Positions 45,528 through 57,740 of a stretch of 64,000 bases of DNA are shown here, one piece after another. Each line of letters starts with the position of its first letter. Within the stretch, counting starts at the first letter, position 1. The position numbers and the translations under genes were made by a program. This stretch comes from Macrostomum hystrix (taxonomy: Eukaryota > Platyhelminthes > Macrostomidae), in NCBI GenBank assembly GCA_950097015.1, contig CATNEN010000037.1, positions 2,097,501 to 2,161,500 of the forward strand. Reading direction: 5' to 3'. Below the pieces are notes generated by a model. The model was not told the DNA's origin. It saw only the letters and a program-made list of their open reading frames with translations, and ran no database searches.

Positions 45528-48500
45528 ATGGCATTAAGAGAACAAGCAGATGATGTTCCAGACTTGCTGAGCGACTTGCCAGGACCTGCCAAGACTCAGC
45601 AAACAAAAACTGGTAAATTGATATATTAAAATATAAAATATAAAAATATACTTCATAAAATAGTTTAAATGAAGAACCTTGAAACTGTTCTATACATAGT
45701 ATTATGAACCCAATTAGTTGTAAATGGAAGAGTTACCTTATTAAATGAATTAGCAAACAAAAATAATCTTCAGGCCCTAATTCGAAACCTATGAAGCCAA
45801 TAGCAATTGCATCCATTTCGAGCTCAGCACAATCTGGCAAAGGTCGAACTGTCGAAAAAGCAGCAACATCAGCTCCTGGAGGCCGTCAGCTACTGCCGCA
45901 GCGACCAAAGCCCGTGTCTGCTACCAGCGTTTGTAAGATAACATGTCCTTTATTGCCTACTTAAATAGTTAGAAGAACAATTATACCATGAACTAGTAAA
46001 CTTAGGAACTTAGGAAAACTCGAACAGCGAGTTACTACTGAAAGTAGATTGCAACTATACATTATTCTTAGAATTTGAAATCCATTGATTTATACTTTTT
46101 TGCCATTTTTAGCTGGAAAGAAGTTGCAGGAAAGCAAAGAGGAAGAAGAATTGACATTTAAAGAATTGGTGAGCTGTTAATTAAAATAGAGAGTACTAAT
46201 TAGCTCGTAAATTACTGATCGCAATCGCTTAAATATCTGCAGCTCGAAATATCGATGGAAGAAAATGCCCAGAGAGTGTTCGACTTGGATCTTCGACAGA
46301 AACAGTTAAAATGCATTCCTTTCGCCCTGAAAGAGGTGAGCTCTTATTTTCAGCTTTTTGCCCTTGAAATTTACAAATCCTTAATTAACTAAAAATGTTA
46401 ATTTGATCACGTCAAAACTAAAATTCCTTTTAGTTTAAACGATTAAAAATCTTGGACTTGTCTAGCAATGTAATCTCGGAGATAAGCAATTTATTCGACA
46501 ATAAGGTTTGTGGTGCCACTTTGTCTATTTAAACAACGGTCTAAAGTTGTAACAGAGAAGTCGGAACTTTGACACTAGTTCAGATATATTGCTTCACTTC
46601 AATCAGCTGAGAAGTTTGTGCCACAGAAGCTGTGAACACAGCCTCTCAGTGTATTATTCTTCGTAATGTATTATTTACCATATGAATTACTAACGATTTG
46701 GTAGTATACTGCTATCCGATTCAGGAGCTGAGAGAGTTAAAACTGTACGACAACATGATCACATCCATCTGCTTATTAGAATCGTGAGTATACTTATTAA
46801 ATATTAAAATTTCTTACTTTTCCTCGAAGGAAGGAAAGGATGAATAGAATTACCGTTTCTGCTTTATATTTTCAGACAGAAGGAACTTAGCTCTCTGCAG
46901 TTGCAGTACAATCAGATTAGTAAATTAGGTAAGTGCAGCTTAAAATCTATCTTAAGTTTCCATTGGTTATGAAGACCTCAGCTTGCACTAATCTCACACA
47001 GGCGGAGGATTAGCACCATTGAAAAAGTTGAACTCGCTCAAATTGAACAACAATCAACTGCGAGCACTAGAGGTTAAAGAGCTGGCGCCGTTGAATCAGC
47101 TGACATTCCTCGATGTCAGCTTTAACCAGTTGAAGGATATTTCGGTGGGTATCATAGCCGCAAGTTGCCTAATAATTGACCTATTTCAATGATCAGACGT
47201 GTAATGCTAATCTGTCACCTATACTAAAAAAGGCGATCGTCTGTCTGACAAACCTGGAGGAGCTGCGAGCCGATAATAATCAACTTGAGACACTGCCCGA
47301 CTTTAGCAGGTGCAGAAAGGTGAGTTGATGAGAATAGCTTGCAAAAAATTGTCTCATTTGATTCTTAAGCCAAAATATTTATCGTCTGACAGTCGATTCT
47401 GTCAGTTTCTTTTCCTATACTCAATATTTTAACCCCTTCCAGTGTTCTCTCCCTTTCTCTGTCTTCTCTCCTTCCAGTTCTCCCCCTGTCCCTATCATCT
47501 CCTCTTCCTGTTCTCTCTCTGTCCCTGTCTTCTCTCCTTCCTGTTCTCTCCCGTCCCCGTCTTTTCTCCTTCCTGTTCTCTTCCGTCCCCGTCTTCTCTC
47601 CTTCCTGTTCTCTCCCTGCCCCGTCTTCTCTCCTTCCTGTTCTCTTCTCAACCATTTGGTTGACCGCCCGCCATGAAACCCATCAGCTCCGAGACCTGTA
47701 CGTCTCGCACAACCAGCTGAGCAGTCTCACCAGCTTGCGGACCGCGCCAAACCTGGAAGAGCTGGACTTGTCGCACAACCGCCTGGCCGACCTGTCGGCG
47801 GCAACTGGCGGCGGCGGCAGCGGCGGCTTCGGCGGCCAGCTGGCTCGCCTGACAAGCCTGAGCCTTGGCGACAATCGGCTGGCTGAGTTTCATTGGCTGC
47901 AAGCCGCTTGTCCGTCGCTGTACACGCTAGACATGTCCAACAATGTCCCGGCTCAGATGGACGAAAATTTGGCCGTGAGTCGAGTTTAGGAGCTATTGCG
48001 TCAGAAAACATTTAGCCAGACAAACGTTTCGTATCTCATTACTTTTTTCCAGTCCACCCTCTGCCGCCTAGAAAACCTGTTCGAATTGAGCTTCGCTAAT
48101 TGTCTCACACCTGTGGCTGCGGTGCAGAAAATGCTGCCGAACCTGGACTACTTCAACGGGGTGAGAACTGCTGCTCACGTTTTTGTTCCTGCATCATTCC
48201 ACTTCCACCTCATTCCAGCACCACCTCATTCCAGCACCACCTCATTCCAGCACAACTTCTCATTCCAGCACCACCCCATTCCAGTTCCTAATCAAATTGT
48301 TTCTTCGAAAATCACTGCCCGCAGTTTACTCTGCACCGGCCGAGCACTCCAAGCGGCGGTGCGGGCGCCGGGCCGCCGCCTCCGATGAGACCGATGTCCG
48401 CCGCATCGACTGTGACAGCCCGACAGGTGGAAAATCAGTTGCGCACTCTTGAGAGCCGCATGGTCTCATTGGAGGAGCAGACTGAGCAGGCCTTCTTACA

Positions 48501-48714
48501 CTTGCGCTCTCGCCTAGGCCAGAAACTGGCTCCCGAACCAGCACAGCAGCAGCAGCAGTCGGCGCGGTCACTGATGTCACCGACATCGCAGCACGAGATC
48601 GACGATGGCCAGGCGATGTCCGGTGAAGAGCCGCCGATGACTGGCCGGGCGTCGAGTCGGCACAATCGACTGCGCGATGCGTTAGAATTTGGAAGGCAGA
48701 GTAGAGCCCTCTGA
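45528..48714 (+). CDS. leucine-rich-repeat protein with C-terminal coiled coil
   Basis: Twelve exons: 45528-45612, 45774-45932, 46113-46168, 46243-46335, 46434-46505, 46725-46783, 46876-46928, 47002-47144, 47233-47319, 47687-47974, 48053-48160, 48325-48714. All GT-AG with matching phases; 1,593 bases, 530 residues. Residues 1-100 are a Ser/Lys/Pro-rich low-complexity region. Irregular LRRs of the SDS22-like kind run from about 110 to 400, for example LKILDLSSNVISEI, LRELKLYDNMITSI, LNSLKLNNNQLRAL and LEELDLSHNRLADL. The C-terminus has a short coiled coil (QVENQLRTLESRMVSLEEQ) and a basic end. There is no signal peptide or membrane segment, so it is intracellular and probably a binding scaffold. 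I could not match it to a named orthologue. A splice acceptor (AAATTTCAG) ends four bases before the ATG, so a 5' untranslated exon or a trans-spliced leader is likely. Confidence 0.85.
47425..47645. repeat. degenerate pyrimidine-rich repeat, LRR gene intron 9
   Basis: Six or seven imperfect units of about 30 bp resembling TCTCTCCTTCCTGTTCTCTC followed by a CGTCCCCGTC-type stretch. It merges into the acceptor tract of exon 10. Confidence 0.8.
48195..48290. repeat. short 16-bp repeat, LRR gene intron 11
   Basis: About five units of CATTCCAGCACCACCT within a 164-bp intron. Confidence 0.8.
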
Positions 48715-48995
48715 TTGGCTGAGGGATTGAATGCTAAACTAGAGAGCTCTGATTGGCCTAAGGGATAGAATACAAAAGTAGAGCGCTCTGATTGGCTGAG
48801 GGGTTGAATACTATAATAGAGCGTTCTGATTGGCTGACGGGTTAAATGTAATAATAGAGCGTTCTGAATGGCCGAGGGGTTGAATGCTGTAATAGAGCGT
48901 TCTGATAGGCTGACGGGTTGAATGCTAAACTACTCATAGAACGCTCGTAGAACGATCTGATTGGCTTAAAGGATGAAAGTTAAACGCTCTGATTG
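48715..48995. repeat. 36-bp degenerate repeat after the LRR stop codon
   Basis: About eight imperfect units around GAGCGTTCTGATTGGCTGAG + GGGTTGAAT, starting within 20 bases of the stop codon and so probably inside the 3' untranslated region. The repeat carries a copy of the exon's last bases (CTCTGATTGGCT), so the stop region may have seeded it. Confidence 0.85.
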
Positions 48996-49823
48996 GCTGA
49001 TAGTGTTGCAATATCTAAATAAGACAACGTCCCTCAGCCACTTTGGTTTTGATAACTAGCTATCTTTAATCTTAAAAGTGAAAAAAAGCATAGAACTTGT
49101 GTATAGATTTGTTACATTGCTCAAAAGCCCTTACGCTTTACGTTCACGTACGCTAAAAGTGTACGACTTTAAATGCGTTAATAATGGAAGTTTAATTTCC
49201 GGACAAAATCAAGATTTAGAACCTTTCTGTTTCAATATAATAATTTTCTCTGCTTGGTCTTTTAGCTTTCATGTTTGTGTATACATTCTAAAGAAGAAAA
49301 TTGAATAAAATTACTACTAAATATGTGAAATATGCAACTAGCTTATTTTAAAGGCTTTGAAAGCTGCATTGCATTTTAAAATGTGACTAAACTACTGAAA
49401 GTAGTCGACATGACTACCATCATTTTCTGCATATTTTTATAAAAATACAGAGTGCAACAGCGAATTTGTATTTTCCAATGACAAAAACATCCATGAAAAC
49501 GGTAATACATGTTACAACTTCAAATTTGATCATTGATTACTAAGCATTTGCATGTCAAACAAAACACGATTGTGAAATTATTGCACATTAAGCTAAAGTA
49601 ACAGCCTTTGAAAAGCTGAATAGGTAACTGTTTTGATTCAATTACAAAACATGTATCAAAAATCTTCATTTGTCTAGCAAATAATTAATACGAAAAAGTT
49701 AAAATACTAAGTAAACAGCAAATAATATGAGAGTTCTAACTAACAAGTGAAACACATAGTCCATTATAAAAGATACTAACAGTAATCAGATCAGCAATAT
49801 TGGCCTACGAGTTGGCTGCAATG
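48996..49823. other. AT-rich spacer between convergent genes
   Basis: Between the LRR gene (plus) and the B-box/NHL gene (minus). AATAAA near 49303 is a plausible polyadenylation signal for the LRR gene. No gene seen. Confidence 0.5.
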
Positions 49824-52800
49824 TCAGCAGGCCACGAGGAACAATCGAACTCGCCTGGCGTCCCGTTCAGCCACAGCCAGCCAGGTGAGGCCACGAGAGG
49901 CCGTGGGCCACACAGCCAGACCGCACGGACTCTCCAACGGACGGGCCGCAGCGGCTCCTGATTGGCTAATAGCCGGATCGCTCAGCCGGCCCAAGCGTTT
50001 CGCTCCGTCCGGAGAGTGCACGTCGATCACGTGACTCTCCGTGTAGCTGACAAACACTCGACCAGCGGCGTCAACTGCCACGGAGACTGGCCGGCTCGGT
50101 CTGTGGGCAAGTAATGCAATCCTGGTCCCACTTTATGAATAAAAGTAGCCCGTCAGGACCACATGGTCTGATTTGCCTAACTAAGAGACTTGACCCATCA
50201 AGAGACTTGACCCATCAAGAGACTTGACCCATCAAAAGACTTGACCCATCAAGAGACTTGACCCATCAAGAGACTTGACCCATCAAGAGACTTGACCCAT
50301 CAAGAGACTTGACCCATCAAGAGACTTGGCCCATCAAGAGAGTTGACCCATCAAGAGACTTGACCCATCAAGAGACTTGACCCATCAAGAGAGTTGACCC
50401 ATCAAGAGACTTGACCCATCAAGAGACTTGGCATATCAAGAGACTTGACCCATCAAAAGACTTGACCCGTCAAGAGACTTGACCCATCAAGAACACTTGA
50501 CCCATCAAGAGACTTGACCCATCAAGAGACGTGACCCATCAAGAACACTTGACCCATCAAGAGACTTGACCCATCAAGAGACTTGACCCATCAAGAGACT
50601 TGACCCATCAAGAGACTTGACCCATCAAGAGACTTGACCCATTAAGAGACTTGACCCATCAAGAGAGTTGACCCATCAAGAGACTTTGTAGCAGCAAATT
50701 CACTTCTTTCTTTTAACTCTTAATATTTAAAGATTCAAATGGTACTTTTATTTCCCCCCTTACCGCTAATTTGTCTATGACCCTTGTTATCGATAGGTAC
50801 AGTTGCCCGGTTAAGACTTAAATGTAGCCTCACGACAAAACTAAATAAACAAGCTCAAGCTTTTGCCGACTGTTGAATTTAACAGCAACATTTGTAGCAA
50901 GTCAGCTACAAAATTGGTAGCAGAGCGTTTCATCATGCCAAAAACCAGGAGACACGAACCAGGCACAGCAGAAGCCCAGCGTCAACAGCGGCAACCCGAT
51001 GAAACGCCTCAAATGCCCGAGCGACAAATCACACAGCACGCAGTCAAACCGCCCGCGTTCTATCGCAAGTCCCCAGAAATATGGTTCCGTCAGTTAGAAT
51101 CCCAGTTCACGTTAGCCGGCATCGTCAATCCGACAACCAAGTTCCACCACACACTAGCCGCTCTACCCGAAGACGTGGCTTGCTCAATCGATCTGGATAC
51201 GGGAGACTATGCCTCACTTAAGTCGGCGGTGCTCGAATCGTTACGCGTAAACCGGCACCAGCGCATCGAAGAGGCACTGGCTGCAGTTGAACTCGGCGAC
51301 CGCCGTCCATCGCAACTGGTTAACGACATCAAGCGCAAGTTCGGCGAAGTCGGTCTGCAAGTCGATGATAGCATCGTCAAGTCTCGGCTCCTGTCGGCAC
51401 TCCCGACCCACATCCGTTCCGCATTAGTCGGACACGAAGACGCGCCGCTGGATGCTTTCTCTAAAATCTCCGACAGCATGCTGGCCGTGTCAGCCAGCAC
51501 AACGCCGTTCACCCCAATCAACCGGGCCATCGCACCCGGCCAGTTGTCCGCAGGAAACAAGAAAAGTCCGTTTCGAGGAGCTAGACGCGATGATTTTCAA
51601 GCCAACCGAAATACTCTCCGCCGCCCTAAAATCTGCAACGGTCACCTGTACTACGCCGCGGAAGCTCGCACCTGCCGACCGTGGTGTCAGTGGCCTGGAC
51701 CGAAGCTGACGATAACACTCGCCAGCCGCCAACCTACTCCGACTCAATCCCGCTCAAGCAGCCCAACGCCGACAGCGGCGTCAAACTAGTGGGTCACGTG
51801 CCTCGGCCGAGCCGCGACCCCTCCCAGGCCAACACGTTATTACTGTTGTGTCAAATTCTCCGTTCACCCGTTTCCTTTATGGTTGACACCGGTGCTGAGC
51901 GATCGCTGCTCCCACTAAAATTCGCTCCTCAAAATCTGTTGACAACCACACATGTGAAACTCTGTAGCATCGATGGTCGAGAAATCCCAACTTTCGGCCA
52001 ATGCTGCGTCACTCTTACAATTCCTGGTCTCCGTAGACCCTACCCTGCATCATTTATCGTTACCGACACTGCGCCAATTCTCGGAACCGACTTCTTCCTC
52101 AAGTTTGGGTTCCTCATCGATCTGAACACACGACGCATACAAGACCCAGCGACATCTCTTTACGCCAACCTCAGTCCATCGAGTGTGCAACTTCCCAAAA
52201 TCAACGCCACAACTCAACTGGAAGCGACCACACCACTCAAAAATTTCCCGCGATTACTGGAGGCACCGGACTACACCGCGCCACCCGCCACATCTGTGCG
52301 ACACCGCATCGAGACGACAGGTGAACCTGTATTCTGTCGACCTCGCCCATTATCCCCAGCGAAGTACGAAATCGCAAAGTTGGAATTCGACAAGCTCCTC
52401 CGCTTCGGTATCGTTCGCCCCTCGGCCAGTCCCTGGGCCTCCCCGCTTCACATGGTGAAGAAGAGGGACGGCTCCTGGCGACCATGTGGAGATTATCGAG
52501 CACTGAACGCGGCAACCAAACCAGACCGTTACCCTATTCCGAACATCAATCATTTTCACCATCGTCTACATGGAGCGAAAGTGTTCAGCACCCTTGACCT
52601 GGTTAAGGCCTACCACTTCATCCCGATTGCAGACGAAGATGTTGAGAAAACAGCGATTTGCACGCCATTTGGTTCTTTCGAATACATTCGCATGCCATTC
52701 GGCCTGAGAAACGCCGCCAGCACATTCCAGCGATACGTAGATTCCGTCTTTAGCGACCTCCCGTTCGTAACATCTTACATCGACGACATCTTGGTACACA

Positions 52801-55800
52801 GCCAGTCACGCGAAGAACATCAGGCGCACATCGAAGAGGTGCTGCGACGTCTAAGCGACAAAGGCTTGGGCGTCAACTCTGAAAAGTGCCATTTCTTTCG
52901 CGATTCAGTGGAGTTTCTTGGTTACTTCGTCACTGCTGACGGCATCCGACCGCTTCCGAACCGAGTCGAAGCACTGCGGAAACTCGAGGCTCCCACTGAC
53001 ATGCAATCACTACGGCGCTACCTTGGCATGTTCGGTTTTTATCAGCGGTGCATTCCGAATTATGCTGAGATCGCCACCCCGCTACGACAACTCGTCACGG
53101 CGCCATTCAATTGGACGAAGCGACATGACGACGCTTGGAAAGAACTCCAGGACAGTCTGGCGAACGCAGTCACCCTGACTTTTCCTCAAGCCAATGCCAC
53201 ATTCACAATCACAACCGACGCCAGCGCCACTGCCATCGGCGCAGCATTGCATCAGGTGGTAGCCGAGCAATCTTCCCCATTGGCATTCTACTCTCGCAAG
53301 CTCTCTGACACGGAAGCAGCTTACAGCACTTTTGATCGGGAACTGCTGGCTATTTTTGCTGCGGTCAAGACATGGAAATACATGATCCAAGGCCAACAAA
53401 CCACCGTGTTCTGCGACCACAAGCCCATCAGCGGAGCGTTTAGAAATAAGAAAGAACGGTTTTCCGATCGACAACAACGCCAGCTATCCGTCATCACGGA
53501 GTTTGTGAGCGACATCATCCACATTTCCGGCAAGGACAACATCGTAGCCGACACGCTATCACGACCGGTTTACCCATCCCAGAACCCGCCACCAACCACA
53601 ATTCGACTGCTTTCTGACCTTCCTCAATGTGTGGACCTGCCAGCCGTTGCACGAGCACAGAAGGAAAACCCGGAGGATGAACCCCAGACAGGCCGTTTCA
53701 GCAACTTTGACATTGGAATCAAGGACTGCCCACTGCGATGCGAAATCTCGCAGACAAACCCACGTCCCGTCATCCCTAGGACTCTCCGACGCGCTGTTTT
53801 TGACTCACTGCATGCATTCGCACATCCTGGCCGCAAAGCCACGCAACGACTCATCGTCTATCGTTTTTTCTGGCTAGGTATGGCTAACGACATCCAAAGG
53901 TGGGTAGCCGAATGTCAACAGTGCCAGCAGTGCAAGACAGGTCGTCACGTCCAACGCCCGTTGCAACAGCTTCCAGCACCCTCTCAACGTTTCACGACGG
54001 TCCATATCGATTTAGTCGGACCACTGCCACCTCCAGAGTCGACCGACGTTAGTCCCAGACCTCGCTACTTGCTCACAATGGTCGATGCATATTCACGTTG
54101 GATTGAAGCTGCCCCTCTCATTGACATCACCGCCACTTCAGTCGCGTGCGCCTTCCTAGAATCCTGGATTTCTCGGTTTGGCCCACCATTGACGCTGGTG
54201 ACCGATCAAGGCGCGCAGTTCCGCGCGGAGCTCATGCAAAACCTGGCTACACTGCTCGGAATCCATCACATCCGCACTTCAGCCTACAATCCGAGGGCAA
54301 ATGGCATCGTCGAGCGAACCCACCGAACATTAAAGTCCGGGCTGAAAGCACGTGGCAAGAACTAGCTGCAGCAGCTACCCATCGTGCTTCTCGGAATGCG
54401 CATTTTTGCAGACGAGACAGGTGCATCGCCATTCTCCATCGTTACCGGTGAACAACCATTAGTCCCACCTGTAGTTGCCGACACCTCCTCTGTCAAGGAA
54501 CTTTCCACAAGACTGCACCAACTTTTTTTTCCGTATCGCCAACCACGAACGCGCGAGGTAAAAATTCATCTGCCAGCAGACTTGGCTGCATGCACCCACG
54601 TCTGGTTGCGACTAGATCGAGTTCGACGTCCCCTAGAAGCACCCTACCAGGGACCCTATGCAGTGTTGGAGAGACACGAAACGACATTTACATTGGAAAT
54701 CAACGGCAAGCCTTCTGTGGTGTCTATCGATCGAGTGAAACCAGCTACACTCCCAGCACCGGTACCAATTAGCAAAGCACCAGCAACTACTGTAACACCG
54801 GAAAACCCACCGGCAGCAAACATACGTGCTAAAACCGCTTCCCACGTTCGTTTTTCCACAGAACCATCTGTTAAACTGTTTTACGCAACTGAACCATTAT
54901 TAACCTAACTGAAAAGCATCGTTTTCTAACTGTTTCATAACGACAATCAAAACCTTTGCATAAACTCCGTTTTGGGTGGGGGGAGTATCTTGTAGCAGCA
55001 AATTCACTTCTTTCTTTTAACTCTTAATATTTAAAGATTCAAATGGTACTTTTATTTCCCCCCTTACCGCTAATTTGTCTATGACCCTTGTTATCGATAG
55101 GTACAGTTGCCCGGTTAAGACTTAAATGTAACCTCACGACAAAACTAAATAAACAAGCTCAAGCTTTTGCCGACTGTTGAATTTAACAGCAACATTTGTA
55201 GCAAGTCAGCTACAACTTGACCCATCAAGAGACTTGACCCATCAAGAGACTTGACCCATCAAGAGACTTGACCCATCAAGAGACTTGACCCATCAAGAGA
55301 CTTGACCCATCAAGAGACTTGACCCATCAAGAGACTTGACCCATCAAGAGACTTGACCCATCAAGAGACTTGACCCATCAAGAGACTTGACCCATCAAGA
55401 GACTTGACCCATCAAGAGACTTGACCCATATCTTATTCTTTATAAAGTGCACTAGGGGCACAACTGTTGCTGTGCATTATTCTTCTACCCAATATTTTTA
55501 TTGCTTGTTCGAAATATATACCAGAGTGTTGTACGAGTATTTGATAAGGAATCTCTTATGAATCATAGTAACGTCCTCTTTCTTAGGTCTCCAAACACAC
55601 ACACACGCCCACACACAGCTCTGAGTCTAGAATCCGGAGAGATAACTCGAAAGGAGAGAACAGAAATGACATGCGAACATAGGAAGATTGGCAAACAGTG
55701 TCAAATGGTGGAACGAAATAAATATAAAAGAGTTTTAATTTGGGCGAATTTCTATAGACACGTTTAAACACTTTATATTGTGCGATCCAGTTTTAGCAGC

Positions 55801-57740
55801 TTGTTTGAGTCCCACTCACGGCTCAGGTGACAACCACTCCAGCGACAGTCCGGTCTCCGGACACAGTCGGTGCAGCCGCCCACTGGCGTAGTCAGTCAGC
55901 AGGACGCAGCCGTCTGAGCCGACAGCCAGCCGGCCGAAGCTGCCGGAGTGGCAGTGACCCACGGCCAGCTCGCGACAATGCCATCCACGATTCTCGTCCA
56001 TGACAACCGACAGGACGCGCCGGCCGAGTTCGTCGAATACCAGCAGGCGTTGATCGACTGTCGAGCCGGTCAAGCCGGCAGTGGACAGCGGGCTCGGCAG
56101 GCTGAGTCGGAACAGCAGGTTGCCGGCCAAGTCGCAGGCAGCCACGCCTGCCGAGTCCTGCGATATGAACAGCCGCTGACGGACGGAGTCGCAGTGAAGG
56201 CCGCGCACCTGGTGATTTAAAGTACATTTCGAGTACATGAAAAGTACATTTAGAGTACATTAAGAGTACATTAATAGTACATTTAGAGTTCATTTAGAGT
56301 ACATTTAGAGTACATTTAGAGTACATTTATAGAGTTGCAGAGCCGCGGAGAGAAGGCTTTGGAGCTTACGCTCGTACGAGCGTACGATGCAACTTGAATA
56401 GAAGCAGTGGAAATACCACATTTTTGTTTTTTCTGTATACCCCAAAATATTTTAGCAATAGCAATGAAAATCCAGAACACAGTCTAAAAAATTTCCGCTC
56501 TATCCGATCAAACAGTTTCCAGAATCACAAAACACAAATTAAATTAACTGGGCAGGTGCCACAACCCCTCCTGCAATTATTATTAGTTTAGATAAAAGAA
56601 CGGAGGGTTGTTGGTCCGAAAAACGTGATATGCATACCTAAAGCAACCACACCGACTTTCTTATTTTTAGATGGAAAATATTAATTTAATTTAGTGCCCG
56701 ATAAAGTGACCGATTAGTGCCAAAGTCTCTTGATTGGTCAGTCTGTTCTTGGGTCAAGTCTCTTGATGGTTCAAGTTTATTACACACTCCTTGTCTTTCA
56801 TAGCAGATTAGCTTTAAAACTTTATTTTTCTCATAAAACTCCGGAGACGCACCCGCTCCTTCCAGTCGATCTGGGCGCGCACCAGTAGCCGACTGCCATC
56901 GGAACCCAGAGCCAGAAGGTGGTCAGTCTGGTGGCTGAAGTGAAGCGAAGCGAACAGACAGAGCGGCGCCAACGGTCGACCAGTCGGCGAATTGGCCGCC
57001 GCGACCACCGCAACGCCGTCGGCGTCCGCCCAATAGTCGACGGTGTTGCCGCAGGCCGTCACCCACATGACGTCGCCGGGCAGCTGATCCCAGACAGTCG
57101 ACTCAACAAAGAGCGCAGAGTCGGCTGCTACAGCGGCTTCATTGTTGCTCGATGTCGGCGATAATGGCTTTAAGAAGTCGTGAACCAACTCGGCAAGCGA
57201 GCGGCACACCGAATCCCATCGAATGGACGCCTCTTGAGCATTCTTGAGCGACTCAGCAGCAGCAGCAGCAGCAGCTGATGCCGTCTCACTGAGCTCCTCG
57301 CCAAGTGCCAGATCCATGCGCCGAGCCAGACGATGTACCTCTGCCAGATTGTTTGACGCCATCGCAGCGGCGTCCTCCGCCTCATAGGTCATCAGCTCGG
57401 TCATTCTACGCTCTTCCGCAATGTCCTCCTCATCACAATTGCCGATGGCATTTAGCGCCTCGCGCAGGCCGCACGCTAGCAGATCGCGCGCTTCGTCAAA
57501 GGCGCGCAGAGCCTCGTTGCATAATTTGCGTCGCTTGGCTCTCGTCCTGAATGCCTGAGTCGCTTTTTGAAAGTTTCGGAGCACGCCTTCGCGATATGCC
57601 ATGAGATGTTTGGTGTCAAGAGCGGCGTGCTTGTCGCACAGCTTGTCAGGGCTGAAAGCTCCGATGACATTCGCTGGCTGATCGCAGCTGTAGCAGCTGC
57701 ACATTGCGGTGGCTGGCAGCGGCTGACTAGTATTTGCCAT
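49824..57740 (-). CDS. B-box/coiled-coil/NHL-like (TRIM-related) protein
   Basis: Three exons: 57740-56853, 56208-55820 and 50100-49824, joined in phase; 1,554 bases, 517 residues. Exon 1 starts at an ATG with an in-frame TAG 12 codons upstream. It encodes a B-box-like finger ([16 protein letters not shown] then [12 protein letters not shown]) and a long helical, Ala/Glu-rich coiled coil to about residue 210. From about residue 225 the protein reads as beta-propeller repeats of the NHL kind: [33 protein letters not shown] and [17 protein letters not shown]. No RING finger is present, so it is unlikely to be a RING-type ubiquitin ligase by itself; RING-less members act as adaptors or RNA binders. 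The last intron (50101-55819) holds a 17-bp minisatellite and a complete gypsy element in the opposite orientation to the gene. Confidence 0.8.
50180..50686. repeat. 17-bp minisatellite, left of the gypsy element
   Basis: About 30 units of TTGACCCATCAAGAGAC. It is the same array as 55215-55428, split by the LTR element, and the same family as 58803-59050 in the opposite orientation. Confidence 0.96.
50687..50910 (+). repeat. 5' LTR
   Basis: 224 bp, TGTAGC...GCTACA. It contains CTTTTATTTCCCCCC and AACTAAATAAACAAGC, the latter an AATAAA-type signal near the R region. Confidence 0.95.
50915..50932 (+). other. primer-binding site
   Basis: TGGTAGCAGAGCGTTTCA lies four bases after the 5' LTR. Its first 11 bases fit the complement of the 3' end of metazoan initiator tRNA-Met, from memory of that tRNA. 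Confidence 0.65.
50935..51789 (+). CDS. gag: gypsy gag polyprotein
   Basis: 284 residues from the first ATG after the primer-binding site. It has a capsid-like core ([41 protein letters not shown]) typical of invertebrate gypsy gag. The C-terminus has a short Cys/His cluster ([18 protein letters not shown]) rather than a standard CCHC knuckle. Its end overlaps pol by about 110 bases in a different frame (pol is at -1), so pol is probably made by frameshifting. Confidence 0.9.
   Translation: MPKTRRHEPGTAEAQRQQRQPDETPQMPERQITQHAVKPPAFYRKSPEIWFRQLESQFTLAGIVNPTTKFHHTLAALPEDVACSIDLDTGDYASLKSAVLESLRVNRHQRIEEALAAVELGDRRPSQLVNDIKRKFGEVGLQVDDSIVKSRLLSALPTHIRSALVGHEDAPLDAFSKISDSMLAVSASTTPFTPINRAIAPGQLSAGNKKSPFRGARRDDFQANRNTLRRPKICNGHLYYAAEARTCRPWCQWPGPKLTITLASRQPTPTQSRSSSPTPTAASN
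51681..54908 (+). CDS. pol: gypsy pol polyprotein, broken by one stop codon
   Basis: Open from about 51681 to a TAG at 54363-54365, and open again in the same frame to 54908. Domains in order: aspartic protease ([13 protein letters not shown]), reverse transcriptase ([12 protein letters not shown] and the YIDDILVHS active site), RNase H ([14 protein letters not shown] and FDRELLAIF), integrase zinc finger ([12 protein letters not shown], then CQQCQQC) and integrase core with the DDE residues ([30 protein letters not shown]). The stop falls shortly after the last catalytic Glu and cuts off the C-terminal integrase part. This copy is therefore probably not autonomous unless the stop is read through. 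Confidence 0.93.
54974..54985 (+). other. polypurine tract
   Basis: GGGTGGGGGGAG just before the 3' LTR; the usual second-strand primer position. The tract is separated from the LTR by five bases. Confidence 0.75.
54991..55214 (+). repeat. 3' LTR
   Basis: 224 bp, identical to the 5' LTR except at 55131. Confidence 0.95.
55215..55428. repeat. 17-bp minisatellite, right of the gypsy element
   Basis: About 12 units of TTGACCCATCAAGAGAC, almost perfect. It continues the 50180-50686 array. Confidence 0.96.
55429..55819. other. unique sequence, B-box/NHL intron 2
   Basis: AT-rich, with a short ACAC run near 55600. No gene seen. Confidence 0.45.
56218..56330. repeat. 11-12-bp repeat, B-box/NHL intron 1
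   Basis: About ten units of AGAGTACATTT beginning within 10 bases of the exon 2 acceptor. Confidence 0.9.
56333..56395 (+). mobile_element. SINE body fragment
   Basis: GCAGAGCCGCGGAGAGAAGG and the following GCTT/GCAACT match the middle of the SINE at 2327, here with a CTCGTACGAGCGTACG insertion. A second piece at 56567-56590 matches the SINE tail (CCTCCTGCAATTATTATTA). It is a rearranged relic lacking the tRNA head. Confidence 0.55.

Larger units (their letters stand above)
50687..55214 (+). mobile_element. Ty3/gypsy LTR retrotransposon, full length
   Basis: 4,528 bp with 224-bp LTRs that differ at one position (G at 50827, A at 55131), a primer-binding site, gag, pol and a polypurine tract. 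LTRs begin TGTAGC and end GCTACA. ACTT flanks both sides (50683-50686 and 55215-55218), a 4-bp target duplication. The order of protease, reverse transcriptase, RNase H and integrase is that of Ty3/gypsy. There is no envelope gene. The near-identical LTRs point to a recent insertion, but pol carries an in-frame stop. It sits inside a 17-bp minisatellite in an intron of the B-box/NHL gene. Confidence 0.97.

Noticed and set aside
47365-47655. Arg/Glu-rich minus-strand frames
   Set aside because: Antisense of the pyrimidine-rich repeat in intron 9 of the LRR gene.
51207-54859. Several minus-strand and shifted frames inside the gypsy element
   Set aside because: They are shadows of gag and pol, which carry all the recognisable motifs.
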